64,000 bases of DNA from Periplaneta americana. Its lineage: Eukaryota; Arthropoda; Insecta; Blattodea; Blattidae. Location of the stretch: positions 130,525,121 through 130,589,120 of the forward strand of contig NC_091125.1 in the NCBI RefSeq assembly GCF_040183065.1, read 5' to 3'. Within the stretch, counting starts at the first letter, position 1, and every line of letters begins with the position of its first letter. Shown here one piece after another: positions 41,640 through 52,557 of this stretch. A program made the translations under genes and the position numbers. Below the pieces are notes generated by a model. The model saw only the letters and a program-made list of their open reading frames with translations, ran no database searches and was not told the DNA's origin.

Positions 41640-42680
41640 GAGATGTGTTCATAAATTTTGGGACAAGTCCTATAAATGCGAATAAAATTACCTGATTTAA
41701 ATTTGGCTGCCATCCCCCTCAAAGTAGTCCCCTTGGGCAGCTCTACACCGATCCCAGTGCCTCTGCCATTTTTGGAATGCCTCCTGGAAGTCGCGTTCTT
41801 GAAGCCTGTTAAGCACCTTCTGCGATTCGCATTGGATTTCCTCCCCTGTGCCAAAACAACGACCCTTTAGCTTCAATTTCATCTTCGGAAACAAAAAAAA
41901 AAAAAAAGTCGCAGAGGGCCAAATGTAGTGAATACAGGTCATCCAGGGACCGCTGACTGAAATCTTGACAGACTTCGAGATGGTGTTTCTTTTGCTCTTG
42001 TGACAGAAGCCTGAGCATGAACTTGGCAGCAAAGCAACTCATGTTCAAAATGGACATGAGGGTCATTTGAACCTCTCCAAATGACATGTTGATGATGTGA
42101 GCAATTTCTCTGATGGTAATGTGTCGATCATCATGCACAATTAGTTGAATTTTTGGATATTTTCAGCAGTGTTGCATGTGTGTGGTCAACCTGGCCTCTC
42201 ATCGTCTTTCTGCGATGCTCTGCCATTTCTGAAACTCGAATGCTACTCAGAACACCTCGTCTGACTCACTGCTTCATTTCTGTAGGCTTGCTTCAACATT
42301 CTATGGGTTTTAGTTGCCGATTTCCTGGTTTTTACACAGAATATGATGTTGGCTCTCTGTTCCAGTTTTCAGTCCATCGTGATTTTGCAAATGCATGGAT
42401 GTACGTGCTAACAAAACCTTGTGTAACACAGTTCTCAATGAAGATAGTGCTTTGAAACTTTGTGTTGGTCTCTTCAAAGTCGTCTAGCATCACTGCTGCA
42501 CGTGTGTCAATCACGTGATCCATTTGCCCACAGGAGACAAAGTCCCAGAATTTAATGATCACACCTTGTATCATGCCTAAGCTGATTATTTCAGTTTTAT
42601 TAAAATCATTGAGAATCTGAATCACTTTACTACTTACAAGGGAATTGTTAATGACCTCTCCCCAAATTTTATGGATTTTC
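41640..42680 (-). mobile_element. Internally deleted mariner (SETMAR-type) transposon
   Basis: On the minus strand an N-terminal part (ITIREIAHIINMSFGEVQMT, KFMLRLLSQEQKKHHLEVCQ) is joined to a C-terminal part (SEDEIEAKGS and, one frame over, FGTGEEIQCESQKVLN, FQEAFQKWQRHWDRCRAAQG, DYFEGDG). The catalytic core between them is missing. The end motifs TCATAAATTTTGGGA and a diverged inverse near 42660 may be the inverted repeats. Confidence 0.8.
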
Positions 42681-42809
42681 CCTGTCAGGGCTTTTTCATA
42701 TCAGGTTCAATTTTGACATAATTTATTTTGCTATTGAAATATTTTGTTTAAAAAATATGCTGAACTACTCAAACTTTATACAGTATATGTTGATTATACA
42801 TTAGAACTA

Positions 42810-43411
42810 CTGGGTGTTCAGTTCAAAATGTGTCATGGCTCACTGTATGTCGTCATGTGGCTAGCCGATGAGCCTAGAGAATTCAATCTTCTTACACTTC
42901 TGCAGAGGTGTATTACCTAAATGCGAGAGAAGTTGCCTAGCAAGCACGGCGTTCATTCTGAAGATTACTTACCGATACGTAGGGTAACGCCAGTAGTGGC
43001 AAGAATGTGAACTGTTTGGAAACACGTACTGAAGTGAGTTTTTTTTCTTACTGTCGGGATATGGGGAGAGGGTTAAGACGATTACTTACGTATTTGTTAA
43101 CTTGGACGGTCAACATGGACACAGAGCATTTGATTTGTGTTGTGGAATGTTGCCGTATGCAATCGATGATAACAAATACCCTGCGTACGACTTGCCTGCG
43201 CAAAACACAGTTCGAAAGAGGTTATGGTAGCACACAGACTTTACAGACCGCCATCTGTTGCTACGACATTCAAGTTATACCGTACATGTTCTCAAGTTCA
43301 GATTGAACGCCTTGATTAATAGGCAACTTCTCTGACATGAAAGCTGAAACTCGCTTCAAATCGCTGACTCACAACAGTGACGTCATGACACACTTTGAAA
43401 TGAACACCCAG
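42810..43411. mobile_element. 602-bp MITE with TA target duplication
   Basis: The ends are inverted copies beginning CTGGGTGTTCA and containing TTCAAA.TGTGTCATG over about 27 bp, with TA at 42808-42809 and 43412-43413. The interior has no recognised coding sequence. Mariner-type by target site. Confidence 0.85.
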
Positions 43412-43413
43412 TA

Positions 43414-44165
43414 TATAGGAATCTTTATTTAAGGTGAATAAAAATCTTAAATTTCGGTATTTGCACAATAAAAAAATTTCGGTATTGTTTCACATTTAAA
43501 AAAATGTAACTTTTTGACTCTAGTCGTGCAAAATACACTACTGTTTTCCTACAAAGACTAGAGGTTTGTATCAAGGAAATCTTAAGGTTCTTTGTACATT
43601 TTAGCAATACTGACAGTTTTATATTGGTACTTCTGTGTTGTGTAGAGAAATTTGTATAAGTTTCCCATCCTGTTTGTAAATAATATAAACTAATAGGCAA
43701 CATAATCTTTTAGGCTATTTCGACTTTATATTTAAAAATGAAGTACTCGAAATGCAGTTTGAACATTACATTCAAAATTATATATATTGAATATTAAATT
43801 CAAAATGTACATAAATATCAATATTAGAGCACCTTAAATAAAATTTCATAAAAATATCGCTAAGTGGTAATTCTATAGAAGAGTGCTACCAAAGGAAGGT
43901 AAATTTTTAGTGGAAAGTATTTGAATTGAGTGAACCACTATCTGTATAAACGCATTTAAGGTTCAAAGGCCGTGGGATGAATTCATATGTTGGCAATGCT
44001 GCATTATACAATTGGAATACATTTCAAGACTATTCAGTTGCAAACATGGCGTGCTCTGAATGCCACATGGGTTTGTGTTTAAACAAAAAGATTGAAGACA
44101 AGTAATGGATTTTTGGTCCCAAATTGGCATCGTTCCTCAATTTTGCTTTGTTGTCGGTAAGTAAA
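43414..44165. other. Unassigned intergenic stretch
   Basis: AT-rich; no gene or clear repeat recognised. Confidence 0.4.
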
Positions 44166-44169
44166 ACTA

Positions 44170-44530
44170 AGCTAAGAGGGATGAAGTTACAGGGGAATGG
44201 AGGAAGTTACACAATGTAGAACTGCATGCATTGTATTCTTAACCTGACATAATTAGGAATATTAAATCCAGATGTTTGAGATGGGCAAGGCATATAACAC
44301 ATATGAACGAACCCAGAAATGCATATAGAGTGTTAGTTGGGAGGCCAGAGGGAAAAAGACCTTTGAGAAGACCGAGATGTAGATGGGAGGATAATATAAA
44401 AATGGATTTAAGGGAGGTGGGATATGATAGTAGAGACTGGATTAATTTTGCTCAGGATAGAGACTGATGGTGGGCTTATGTGAGGGTGGCAATGATCCTC
44501 CAGGTTCCTTAAAAGCCATTTGTAAGTGTG
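44170..44530 (+). mobile_element. 5'-truncated RTE-like LINE 3' end
   Basis: It matches 23690-24045 of the near-complete element, including [32 protein letters not shown] and the end CCTTAAAAGCCATTTGTAAG. Several coding changes mark it as older. GTAAAACTA-like bases on both sides may be the target duplication. Confidence 0.88.
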
Positions 44531-45460
44531 TAAAACTACATTAGAAACAAAGTACGGAAATAAAGAATGCATACCTTTGGTAGTTCTTTTGTATAGAAAT
44601 ATTAGAAGATTAAAATGTCTCCTGAAGAACACTATTTCGAATAAATTAGTACTAAAAACAAAGATTTCGTGTTATTTCAGAGTTTAAGCTTAGAATATTT
44701 TGACTGGAAGGGTTTCAACATAAAATCTAGTTACATATATCAGCTAAGAAACCATATTTTGCAAATCTGTGGTTTGCGAAAACTAGGTATCTGTACAGCT
44801 GTTAAACAATTCTATTTGCTGACACTAGATATAACAGTATTTTAGAAAAATAAATAAATATTTAGAAAAAATAACACTTTAGCAAGAGCACAGTCGTATA
44901 TAGCCACAACTTTATATTGTTCTTGAAGTGGATGGTACACAAATTTTTCATTGGTTATTCCCGAACTGTTCATTGGCAGAAAAGAATGTATTATTTATAT
45001 TACAGGCAAATATTATTAATCAAATTTGTGTTATATTTTGAAACGTCGAGTACTTCTTCTCTAAAATAGTGTCGAAAGATGTATCAGTTTTTTATTACAT
45101 ACAGAAATTTGTATTGTACTCTATACTATTTTGCCTGCATCCCAGTCAGTCATATGAATTTAGCCTGTGTAAGAATGCAGACACAAAATATGTCTCTCTA
45201 TTTTTTATATCAATTTACCATCTCCTCACGCCGTCTCTGTTGCCAGTTTTAATGTGTGGAGTATCCACATGTCACCTCAGCCCTTTGCAGCTTAGTTGCA
45301 ATGTCACACTATAAACACAGATTATTTAACCATATGAATAAAAAGACACAAAATAAATTTTATATTCAATGTTATCTTCTGTGTTTGATAACCATGCAAT
45401 GAAAAAATTCTACATTTGAGCATTTATGTTCCTACTAAACATTGATAATATCATATATCA
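44531..45460. other. Unassigned intergenic stretch
   Basis: No coding or repeat signal I can support. Confidence 0.4.
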
Positions 45461-45462
45461 AC

Positions 45463-45570
45463 GTGCCAGTTCAAAAGGGAAACAACCCAAATCGGATTTT
45501 TTTTTTTTTTTAACTACAGTTTTCTCAAAACTTTAAATCTTGAGTTGTTTCCCTGTTGAACTGGCCCGTC
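45463..45570. mobile_element. Small fold-back MITE
   Basis: CCAGTTCAAAAGGGAAACAAC near 45467 and GTTGTTTCCCTGTTGAACTGG near 45542 are inverted copies around a T-rich centre. Confidence 0.65.
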
Positions 45571-45928
45571 AATATACATAAATGTCGGAAAACAAGTGAA
45601 GCATAGCTCTTAGCAAGAAACAATATCTAAAATGATTAAATATCCAAAACAACGGAAAAATACCAAAAAGTATAGTATATATGAATATAATCAAAGAACA
45701 ATGATTAGGGTTTACATATGGATTAGTATTGTTAATGATGTTGCAGTAAGGTGATATGTTATTAAAATTTAGATCCTGGTTATAACATTTATTTTTGGTA
45801 AATAAAATGAAATATATAAATATTGAACATTTTATTAACCCCTTTTCTCAAATGACTATACTTCTATAGAGAAAGATTTGCTAAATCATCAGCCCTCCAA
45901 TGGGAATGACCACAAGGATCCTGATTAC

Positions 45929-46720
45929 TAGGGCTAGGATTTTGATGAAATTGCATCTTTTTTCTAGTAAGCCAGAAACATAGCTGCTTTAGTATTTGTG
46001 TTATGTGATAAACTGAGTGTTTTAAAGCATATTTGTTAGGGCATTTTTTTTGCATTTTTTGCCTGTTTCAACTCATAAGAGCATCTTTTGTTTTATTCGG
46101 TCATTTTTTAGGCATTTTCATTTGATTTTGGCCATAAATCCCCATTATTAATGTAAAATAATGTCTATTTCCTTTGATATTTTCTTTACATACTTTGTTC
46201 ATGAATACTCATTATTTTGTATAATATTTTAATCGTTTTTCTACACAAATATTGCCATTAAAACGTAGTACACCCCACATAATGGATCAGTCCAACCATC
46301 CCTTCAATATAGACTCCTCTATACCTGCTAATTCGAGATAAGAGTGGCCTTGTGGTGGACTACACGGAAACTAAAAGTAAAGTAAATCCATGGTGCTACA
46401 GCCCATGAAGGGTCAAGACCGACCAGCCGACTGCTGACCTCACGTCCACATGCCGACGCAAAGGTGAACGATCATACATGGAAACTACATCAGATAAAAT
46501 AATTAATTAAAGTGTACTACTTACAAAAAATTATGTAAAATTTAATTTAATTACTAGTCTAAATATAAAGTAGTACAAAGCCTCTTTTCCTACTAAGGCA
46601 ATTATGTAAGATCAATTTTTAGGGCATTTTAAGGGCATTTTTGAAATATTTTTAGGTCATAAATGCATTGTTTTTAGGACATTTTTTCATGATTTATAGG
46701 TCATCAAAATCCTAGCCCTA
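45929..46720. mobile_element. Non-autonomous hAT element with perfect 20-bp ends
   Basis: TAGGGCTAGGATTTTGATGA (45929-45948) is the exact inverse of 46701-46720, and CTGATTAC flanks both sides (45921-45928 and 46721-46728). GGCATTTT and GGTCAT motifs recur on both sides of the centre as subterminal repeats. A further repeat with CATGGTGCTACAGCCCATGA lies inside near 46392-46415. Confidence 0.95.
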
Positions 46721-46989
46721 CTGATTACAGAAGAGTTATGCTTAAAAAATAAAAAAATAATTAAACAAAATAAATTAATGAAATTAAAAATTGGGAATTG
46801 ATTTGATGCAAAATTGTTATATTAACAAAAGTATCTTTTTTTGAAAATATAAATTATAGTAGATAATGTATAAAGAATCTGACAGAATTTGTAATACGAT
46901 GTTTTGTATTTCAAAGACTGAATTTTAATTTCAGTAATAGTTGATAGGTAGACTGTGAAAGGGAACCTCTCACTCTAAATAACATACCT

Positions 46990-47520
46990 CTGACAACAAA
47001 CTGATTAATAGATATATTTAGAAGAGAGGACAGAGGCATGGTTCATATATTTCCTGTTTTTCTTTGTTGCCCTCATCTGTTTGCAAGAGCTTTCTCTCAA
47101 AACTGATATTTGGATTCAATACCATGGCCTTATTTTTATCCTTGTCAATGGCTAAAATGTCTTCACGCCTGTTAGAATCTGCAGTTGAAATGCAATGAAC
47201 CTCTTCATTTCCCAACCAAGGTGCCTTAAGACTTCTGCAATATTTCTCCTCATCTGTGATTTCTATTATTCCGTAGCAGTTTGCTTTTCCTGCAGATTCC
47301 CAGTATGTGACCAGTAGCTTCTGTCTTGTTGCAGCCAGTATACCTACAGTGGATTGTATTGAATGTTCTGCCAGAAAAGGATCCTATTGGAATTAGATTG
47401 CGTGGTAACTTCACCACATTGACATATTCAGATGTTGAAAGAGGTTTTTTGCCATACATAGGCACTCCTTTCTTTTTATGTGGCAGTTGTCACCAAGCTT
47501 GAAAAGACCTTGTTCTTAGA
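46990..47520 (-). mobile_element. R2-type LINE endonuclease fragment
   Basis: On the minus strand, CRYTGCNKTEATGHILGIC is the Cys-Cys-His-Cys finger before the restriction-like endonuclease of R2-type LINEs. VHCISTADSNRREDILAIDK and the end EKQEIYEPCLCPLF follow, with a frameshift between. The rest of the element is absent. Confidence 0.72.
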
Positions 47521-47634
47521 ATTTCTCTTTAATTTTCCAAAGGCCGCTTTTTTGCTTCTTAAAGATTCTGTATCTGATGTAAATGTTGATCATTAAGATG
47601 CTGAAAATGATTGCAGATATTAAATGCTGTATAC

Positions 47635-48050
47635 TATAGTCGCGACGCTGTTATTCCCGGCGTGACTCCTCCTCTTTGCTTACGTCTTAGGAAGTGAAGG
47701 CTCTATAAAGTCTAGGTAGGTAGTATCGTTCGCCATTTTTGTTCTTTCGTTGCCGAGCTACCATACGAGGAATCTATTTGCCACACCGTTAAACATTATC
47801 ATGTCGTAGCTCCTATGATAATAAATCACACGCACTGTAATTCAGCAAATAATTGAGCGGCAAATAATGTCTTCGTGTGCTTTCTGCAACCGCCAATGAA
47901 AGAGCCAAAATGGCGGGCGATTATATTAAGTATTTATCGAGCCTTAAGAAATGAATAACATCTTCCTCAGCGAATCACAAGACGCACACGTTTAAATGTA
48001 GCCGACCTGCAATGCGATTGGCTGCCGGAAATTAGAGCGACGGGACTATA
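47635..48050 (-). mobile_element. TATAGTC-ended MITE, copy 3
   Basis: Same family as the copies at 25876 and 32814, in the opposite orientation: starts TATAGTCGCG, ends CGGGACTATA. Outside TMEM135. Confidence 0.88.
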
Positions 48051-48356
48051 GCTTCTCATTTTGCACACACTATATCCAGTCCACATACATTTTGGGTGAA
48101 TATAACAAAGAATATGTAGTGTTATCTAGTAAAATGATTTCTTTAATGGCACTTCTAACTACAGTAAAACTCCATTTGTGCGTTTCTCACTTATACTCTT
48201 TTTTTCTGAAGTCCTGGCAAAATTTCTATACCTACGGTCTTACTAATGAAAATTTTTATACAGATGTTTAACTGTCTTATATTTACACAATGAATATCTT
48301 GTTTATAAATTGTGTGTAAATTCCTTACTAATAATAATCACTCCATTCATCATGTA

Positions 48357-48612
48357 GTCCACACCTGTGGAGTAACGGCTAGCACGTCTGGCTGCGAAAC
48401 CAGGTGGCCCGGGTTCGATTCCCGGTCGGGGCATGTTACCTGGTTGAGGTTTTTTCCGGGGTTTTCCCTCAGCCCAATATGAGCAAATGCTGGGTAACTT
48501 TTGGTGCTGGACCCCGGACTCATTTCACCAGCATTATCACCTTCATCTCATTCAGACGCTAAATAACCTAAGCTGTTGATAAAGCGTCGTAAAATAACCT
48601 AGTAAAATAAAT
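48357..48612 (+). mobile_element. tRNA-derived SINE (family A), copy 2
   Basis: The best-preserved copy: head GGAGTAACGGCTAGCACG and CGGGTTCGATTCCCGGTC, body CCGGACTCATTTCACCAGCA, and a 3' part GCGTCGTAAAATAACCTAGT ending in an A-rich tail. Confidence 0.92.
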
Positions 48613-48988
48613 TTTAAAAAATTAATTCATCGTGTATAACAGTACAAATGTTACACAGCTACGTCATAGTTTCGTCATTACTTCATTACGAAAGGTAATA
48701 GATAACTGAGGTTCTGTATTGTATCCAATAGTGCGCACTATGTACCACACTAAGTATCAATAGTACAACTGGACCTGATCGATTACCACACTATATTTTG
48801 ATCAAAGAGTACAGCTACAGCAATATTATTCTGGTTGTTCTGCGGTTACAAGGCAACCATTACCATAATATGACAATCAATACGAACAGCTGTTAGAGGA
48901 GTGGCCATTTTTTTCTCTATATACCATGCTTAAACAAGCAGTTTCATGTATATAATTACTGCAAAGCAATTCCCAAGTACAGTTATAT

Positions 48989-49742
48989 GCTTGTACTGTA
49001 TTATACCAATTTTTTTTTTTAACACAGTCCTCATAATTTGTACAAATTACAGGTGAATTTGCTTGTACAGAACTGTATTACACCAATTTTTTTTTGGAAC
49101 ACAGTCCTCATAATTTGTACAAATTACAGGTGAATTTGCTTGTACTGTATTATACAATTTTTTTTTTTGGAACAATCCTCATAATTTGTACAAATTACAG
49201 GTGAATTTGCTTATACTGTATTATACCAATTTTTTTTTTTGGAACACAGTCCTCATAATTTGTACAAATTACAGGTGAATTTGCTTGTACTGTATTATAC
49301 CAATTTTTTTTTGGAACACAGTTCTCATAATTTGTACAAATTACAGGTGAATTTGCTTGTACTGTATTATACCAATTTTTTTTGGAACACAGTCCTCATA
49401 ATTTGTACAAATTACAGGTGAATTTGCTTGTAATGCATTATACCAATTTTTTTTTTTTTTTGGAACACGGTCCTCATAATTTGTACAAATTACAGGTGAA
49501 TTTACTTGTACTGTATTATACCAATTTTTTTTGGAACACAGTCCTCATAATTTGTACAAATTACAGGTGAATTTGCTTGTACTGTATTATACAATTTTTT
49601 TTTTTGGAACAATCCTCATAATTTGTACAAATTACAGGTGAATTTGCTTGTATTGTATTATACCAATTTTTTATTTTTGGAACACAGTCCTCATAATTTG
49701 TACAAATTACAGGTGAATTTGCTTGTAATGCATTATACCATA
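48989..49742. repeat. 72-bp tandem repeat with a 14-bp palindrome, ten copies
   Basis: Each unit reads CCTCATAATTTGTACAAATT, ACAGGTGAATTTGCTTGTAC, TGTATTATACCAA, then a T run of 6-14 bases and GGAACACAGT or a shorter version. AATTTGTACAAATT is a perfect palindrome present in all ten units. Units vary mainly in T-run length. Confidence 0.97.
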
Positions 49743-49744
49743 CT

Positions 49745-50960
49745 TTCGTGAAATAGAGTGCTGACTCCATTTATTTTTAATAAATGTAGTTACAGAATGA
49801 CGATACAAATGCTGTTCAGTGGCAGCAATTTGGTACCAGTTACTTCACAGCTCAAAAGCAACGAAACATCATAGATCTGTCTAGATGGGGAAAGTAAGGT
49901 AAGGGAATTGAGTCACATACATGTTCTTCAGTGACCACCAAAACTTTGACTTTGAGCCAACTTAGATTACCATTGTCCACACTTGATTCATTAACTTACC
50001 TGTCTAGACCAACATTATCCATGAATAATCCTGGAGAAATCTCGTAACAGGAATGGGCAAGTTTCCAGTAAATGCAACACAGCATTTCATATAATTAGAG
50101 GGAGTTGCTGCAGTAGAAATTAGAATTTTTCGAAATTGTAGTAATATTATTAGTGGTAAGGAATTAAAAGGAAGTTTGTTGGCTTGTACAGACTAGTACT
50201 CTGATAATTAATCTAAACCTCTGGAATACCCCATCATTAAGGACCGAGCTCCAGTCAGGGATGTGTACATGTATCACAAAGTGTGATGGGATGGCCCTTG
50301 TGTGAAAGTCTCTATTCATCTATCCATTCACTTCTAGCTCATATTACTTCGAATCATCATGAAATTTTTTCCATCTCGTATATAAATTTAATGTACAGCA
50401 TAAATATACATGGCTTCCACTGTTGACGTTGCAATAAAATAAGTAAAAGGGATAGATTGCAGAATATGTGAAAAGTTTGGTGTCTGTTGCACAGTTGAGC
50501 CTGGACAAGCAAGATATGGTTACAAAAATTGTCTTGCTTTTGTATTGTAGGAAGATGAAGTCAATGTCTGAGAATTTAAACTCAATACACTGTCTGAAGA
50601 TGTCTATAATATTGTTAAAACTTATGGAATGTTGAACATTCACAGCATATGGAAAGCCAACAGACTGGGTTACATAGAGACTTACCTTTCACCTCAAGTG
50701 AAATATAAAATTAAATTCTTGTGTTAATTATTGTTAAGTAGGCTCAACTGTGTACATCAGTGTTGTTCAATGCTACAGCATTGCATTTTAAGGTGAGGAA
50801 AGAGTTTTACTGTCTGGTTTCAAGAGATGGTAATTGACGCTAGGAATATCACTACATAAATATATCATTTTAACTGTAATATAGTGCACAAAGTTAGAAA
50901 TCAAAATGACAGCCTTTGTCAAAGTATGCACACTCAGGTGTTCAAAGAAACTGTCTCAAC
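49745..50960. other. Unassigned intergenic stretch
   Basis: No gene or clear element recognised. Confidence 0.4.
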
Positions 50961-51655
50961 TTTTATATACAGGATGAGTCTGTTTGTTTTTAGTATGTTT
51001 GGAAAACGCGTGAGTGTGCTCCTGGATCAAAAATAAGAACAATTTCTTATATGAAAATTTGGCGGAAAATGCTTATTTATTGGAGAAATGGTCATACTTT
51101 GTTTTTGTTCTTTTTTTGTTGTGTCGCAAGTACGTTTGGAAACTTGTCATTTAACGTTTACAAGAGGTACTCAATGTGTTCCCCTCCATTGTTTGCACAT
51201 GCCTGAGTATGATGTACACATGACTGGTGAGTTTGCTCAAACACTATGTTGTCATCACGGATCAAATTGGCACGTTGCAATAGCTTCTCTGCATCATTTA
51301 CTCATGTTACATAGACGACAGCCTTCAAGTGACCTCAAAGGTAAAAATCTAATGGAGTGAGGTCGGGTGACCTGGGTGGCCAAGGCACTGGACCACCTCG
51401 TCCAATCAAAACAAAAACAATGTATTACTGTTTTGTCACTGTGTTGTTTGTAAACAAACACTGATACAAAATCAAAACAAAAACAATAATATAATCAGAC
51501 TCTTATTAAAACAAAAGTCACTATTACTTTTTTTTTTTTTTCCAATAAATAAGCATTTTCAGTCAAATTTTTATGTAAGGAATTGTTCATATTTTTGATC
51601 CAGGAGCACGTTCACTCGTTTTCCAAACATACTTATAACTGACCTTGTATAATGT
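50961..51655 (-). mobile_element. Mariner-like element with long inverted repeats
   Basis: Arms of about 100 bp (near 50961-51070 and 51541-51655) share GTATGTTTGGAAAACG, GCTCCTGGATCAAAAATA and AAAATGCTTATTTATTGGA. TATA-rich target at both ends. On the minus strand the interior encodes remnants such as RGGPVPW and RPHSIRF, the mariner WPPRSPDLTPLDF block in shifted frames. Most of the transposase is gone. Confidence 0.8.
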
Positions 51656-51780
51656 AATGTGTTATTATGATTGAATACTTCTCACATACTGGATCCCGGT
51701 AAGCAATTAAAAGAAACGAGACTTTATATTATTCATTTGTACAGAGATAAAAAAAACAACTATACAGTGTACAAAAGAAC

Positions 51781-52041
51781 GTCCACACCTACGGAGTAAC
51801 AGCACGTTTGGCCGCGAAACCAGATGACCGAGGTTCGATTCCAAGTTGAGGCAAGTTACCTGGTTGAGGTTTTTTCCGGGGTTTTCCCTCAACTCAATAT
51901 GAGCAAATGCTGGGTAACTTTCAGTGCTGGACCCTGGACTCATTTCACTGGCATTATCACCTTCATATCATTCAGACGCTAAGTAACCTAAGATGTTGAT
52001 AAGTGTCGTAAAATAACCTACTAAAAAAAAAAAAAAAAAAG
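51781..52041 (+). mobile_element. tRNA-derived SINE (family A), copy 3
   Basis: Full-length copy ending in an A run; AAAAGAAC precedes it and follows the tail, a likely target duplication. Part of the A box is deleted. Confidence 0.9.
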
Positions 52042-52057
52042 AACCGCTGTCCACGTG

Positions 52058-52258
52058 TTAACATTGTAGGATTTTTTTTTTCTTTTTATTCAGCACTGAA
52101 CCTGATGTTTTGAATTCATTAACTTGTTTATGAATTTTGGAATGCATTGAGACTCGCATTCTGGTTAATTGTTCACGAAACTCTCTTCTAAATCTTCTTG
52201 CGGATTCATACTTAATGAATTTGCAAAACACGAAAATATGCTGGTCAGTAGTTACCAT
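52058..52258 (-). pseudogene. DUF4817-type transposon HTH fragment
   Basis: The minus-strand frame reads MVTTDQHIFVFCKFIKYESA, RRFRREFREQ and SKIHKQVNEFKTSGSVLNKK, the N-terminal helix-turn-helix seen in many insect mariner-derived proteins (DUF4817). No downstream domain is attached. Confidence 0.65.
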
Positions 52259-52557
52259 AAAAGCTGTTAATCACAACAAAAATCGTGTATGCATTTGTTA
52301 AGAAAATCTGTATACTGACGAAAGCCAGGACTGCTTGGTGGAAGAAGACATCCTGCTAAGATATCAAAATCATAAATACTGGGTTTGCAGCAAATGATCA
52401 GTTATCTGCTGTTATTGCATGAGTCACCTAATGGGAGAGTAGGACTCTACGTCCAACACCACATTCACTAGGATTTGAGTTGCTAGAGCTAGCGTTAACC
52501 CTTTATGGACTGGCGTTAATATATTGTCTGCAGACTGTATGTATTATTTATAAAGTA

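Noticed and set aside
43007..43306. A 99-codon ORF inside the 602-bp MITE
   Set aside because: No similarity to transposases or other known proteins is apparent; likely chance within a non-coding element.
48989..49742. CRISPR array (regular repeats with spacers)
   Set aside because: The whole 72-bp unit repeats, with no unique spacers, and the context is an insect genome.
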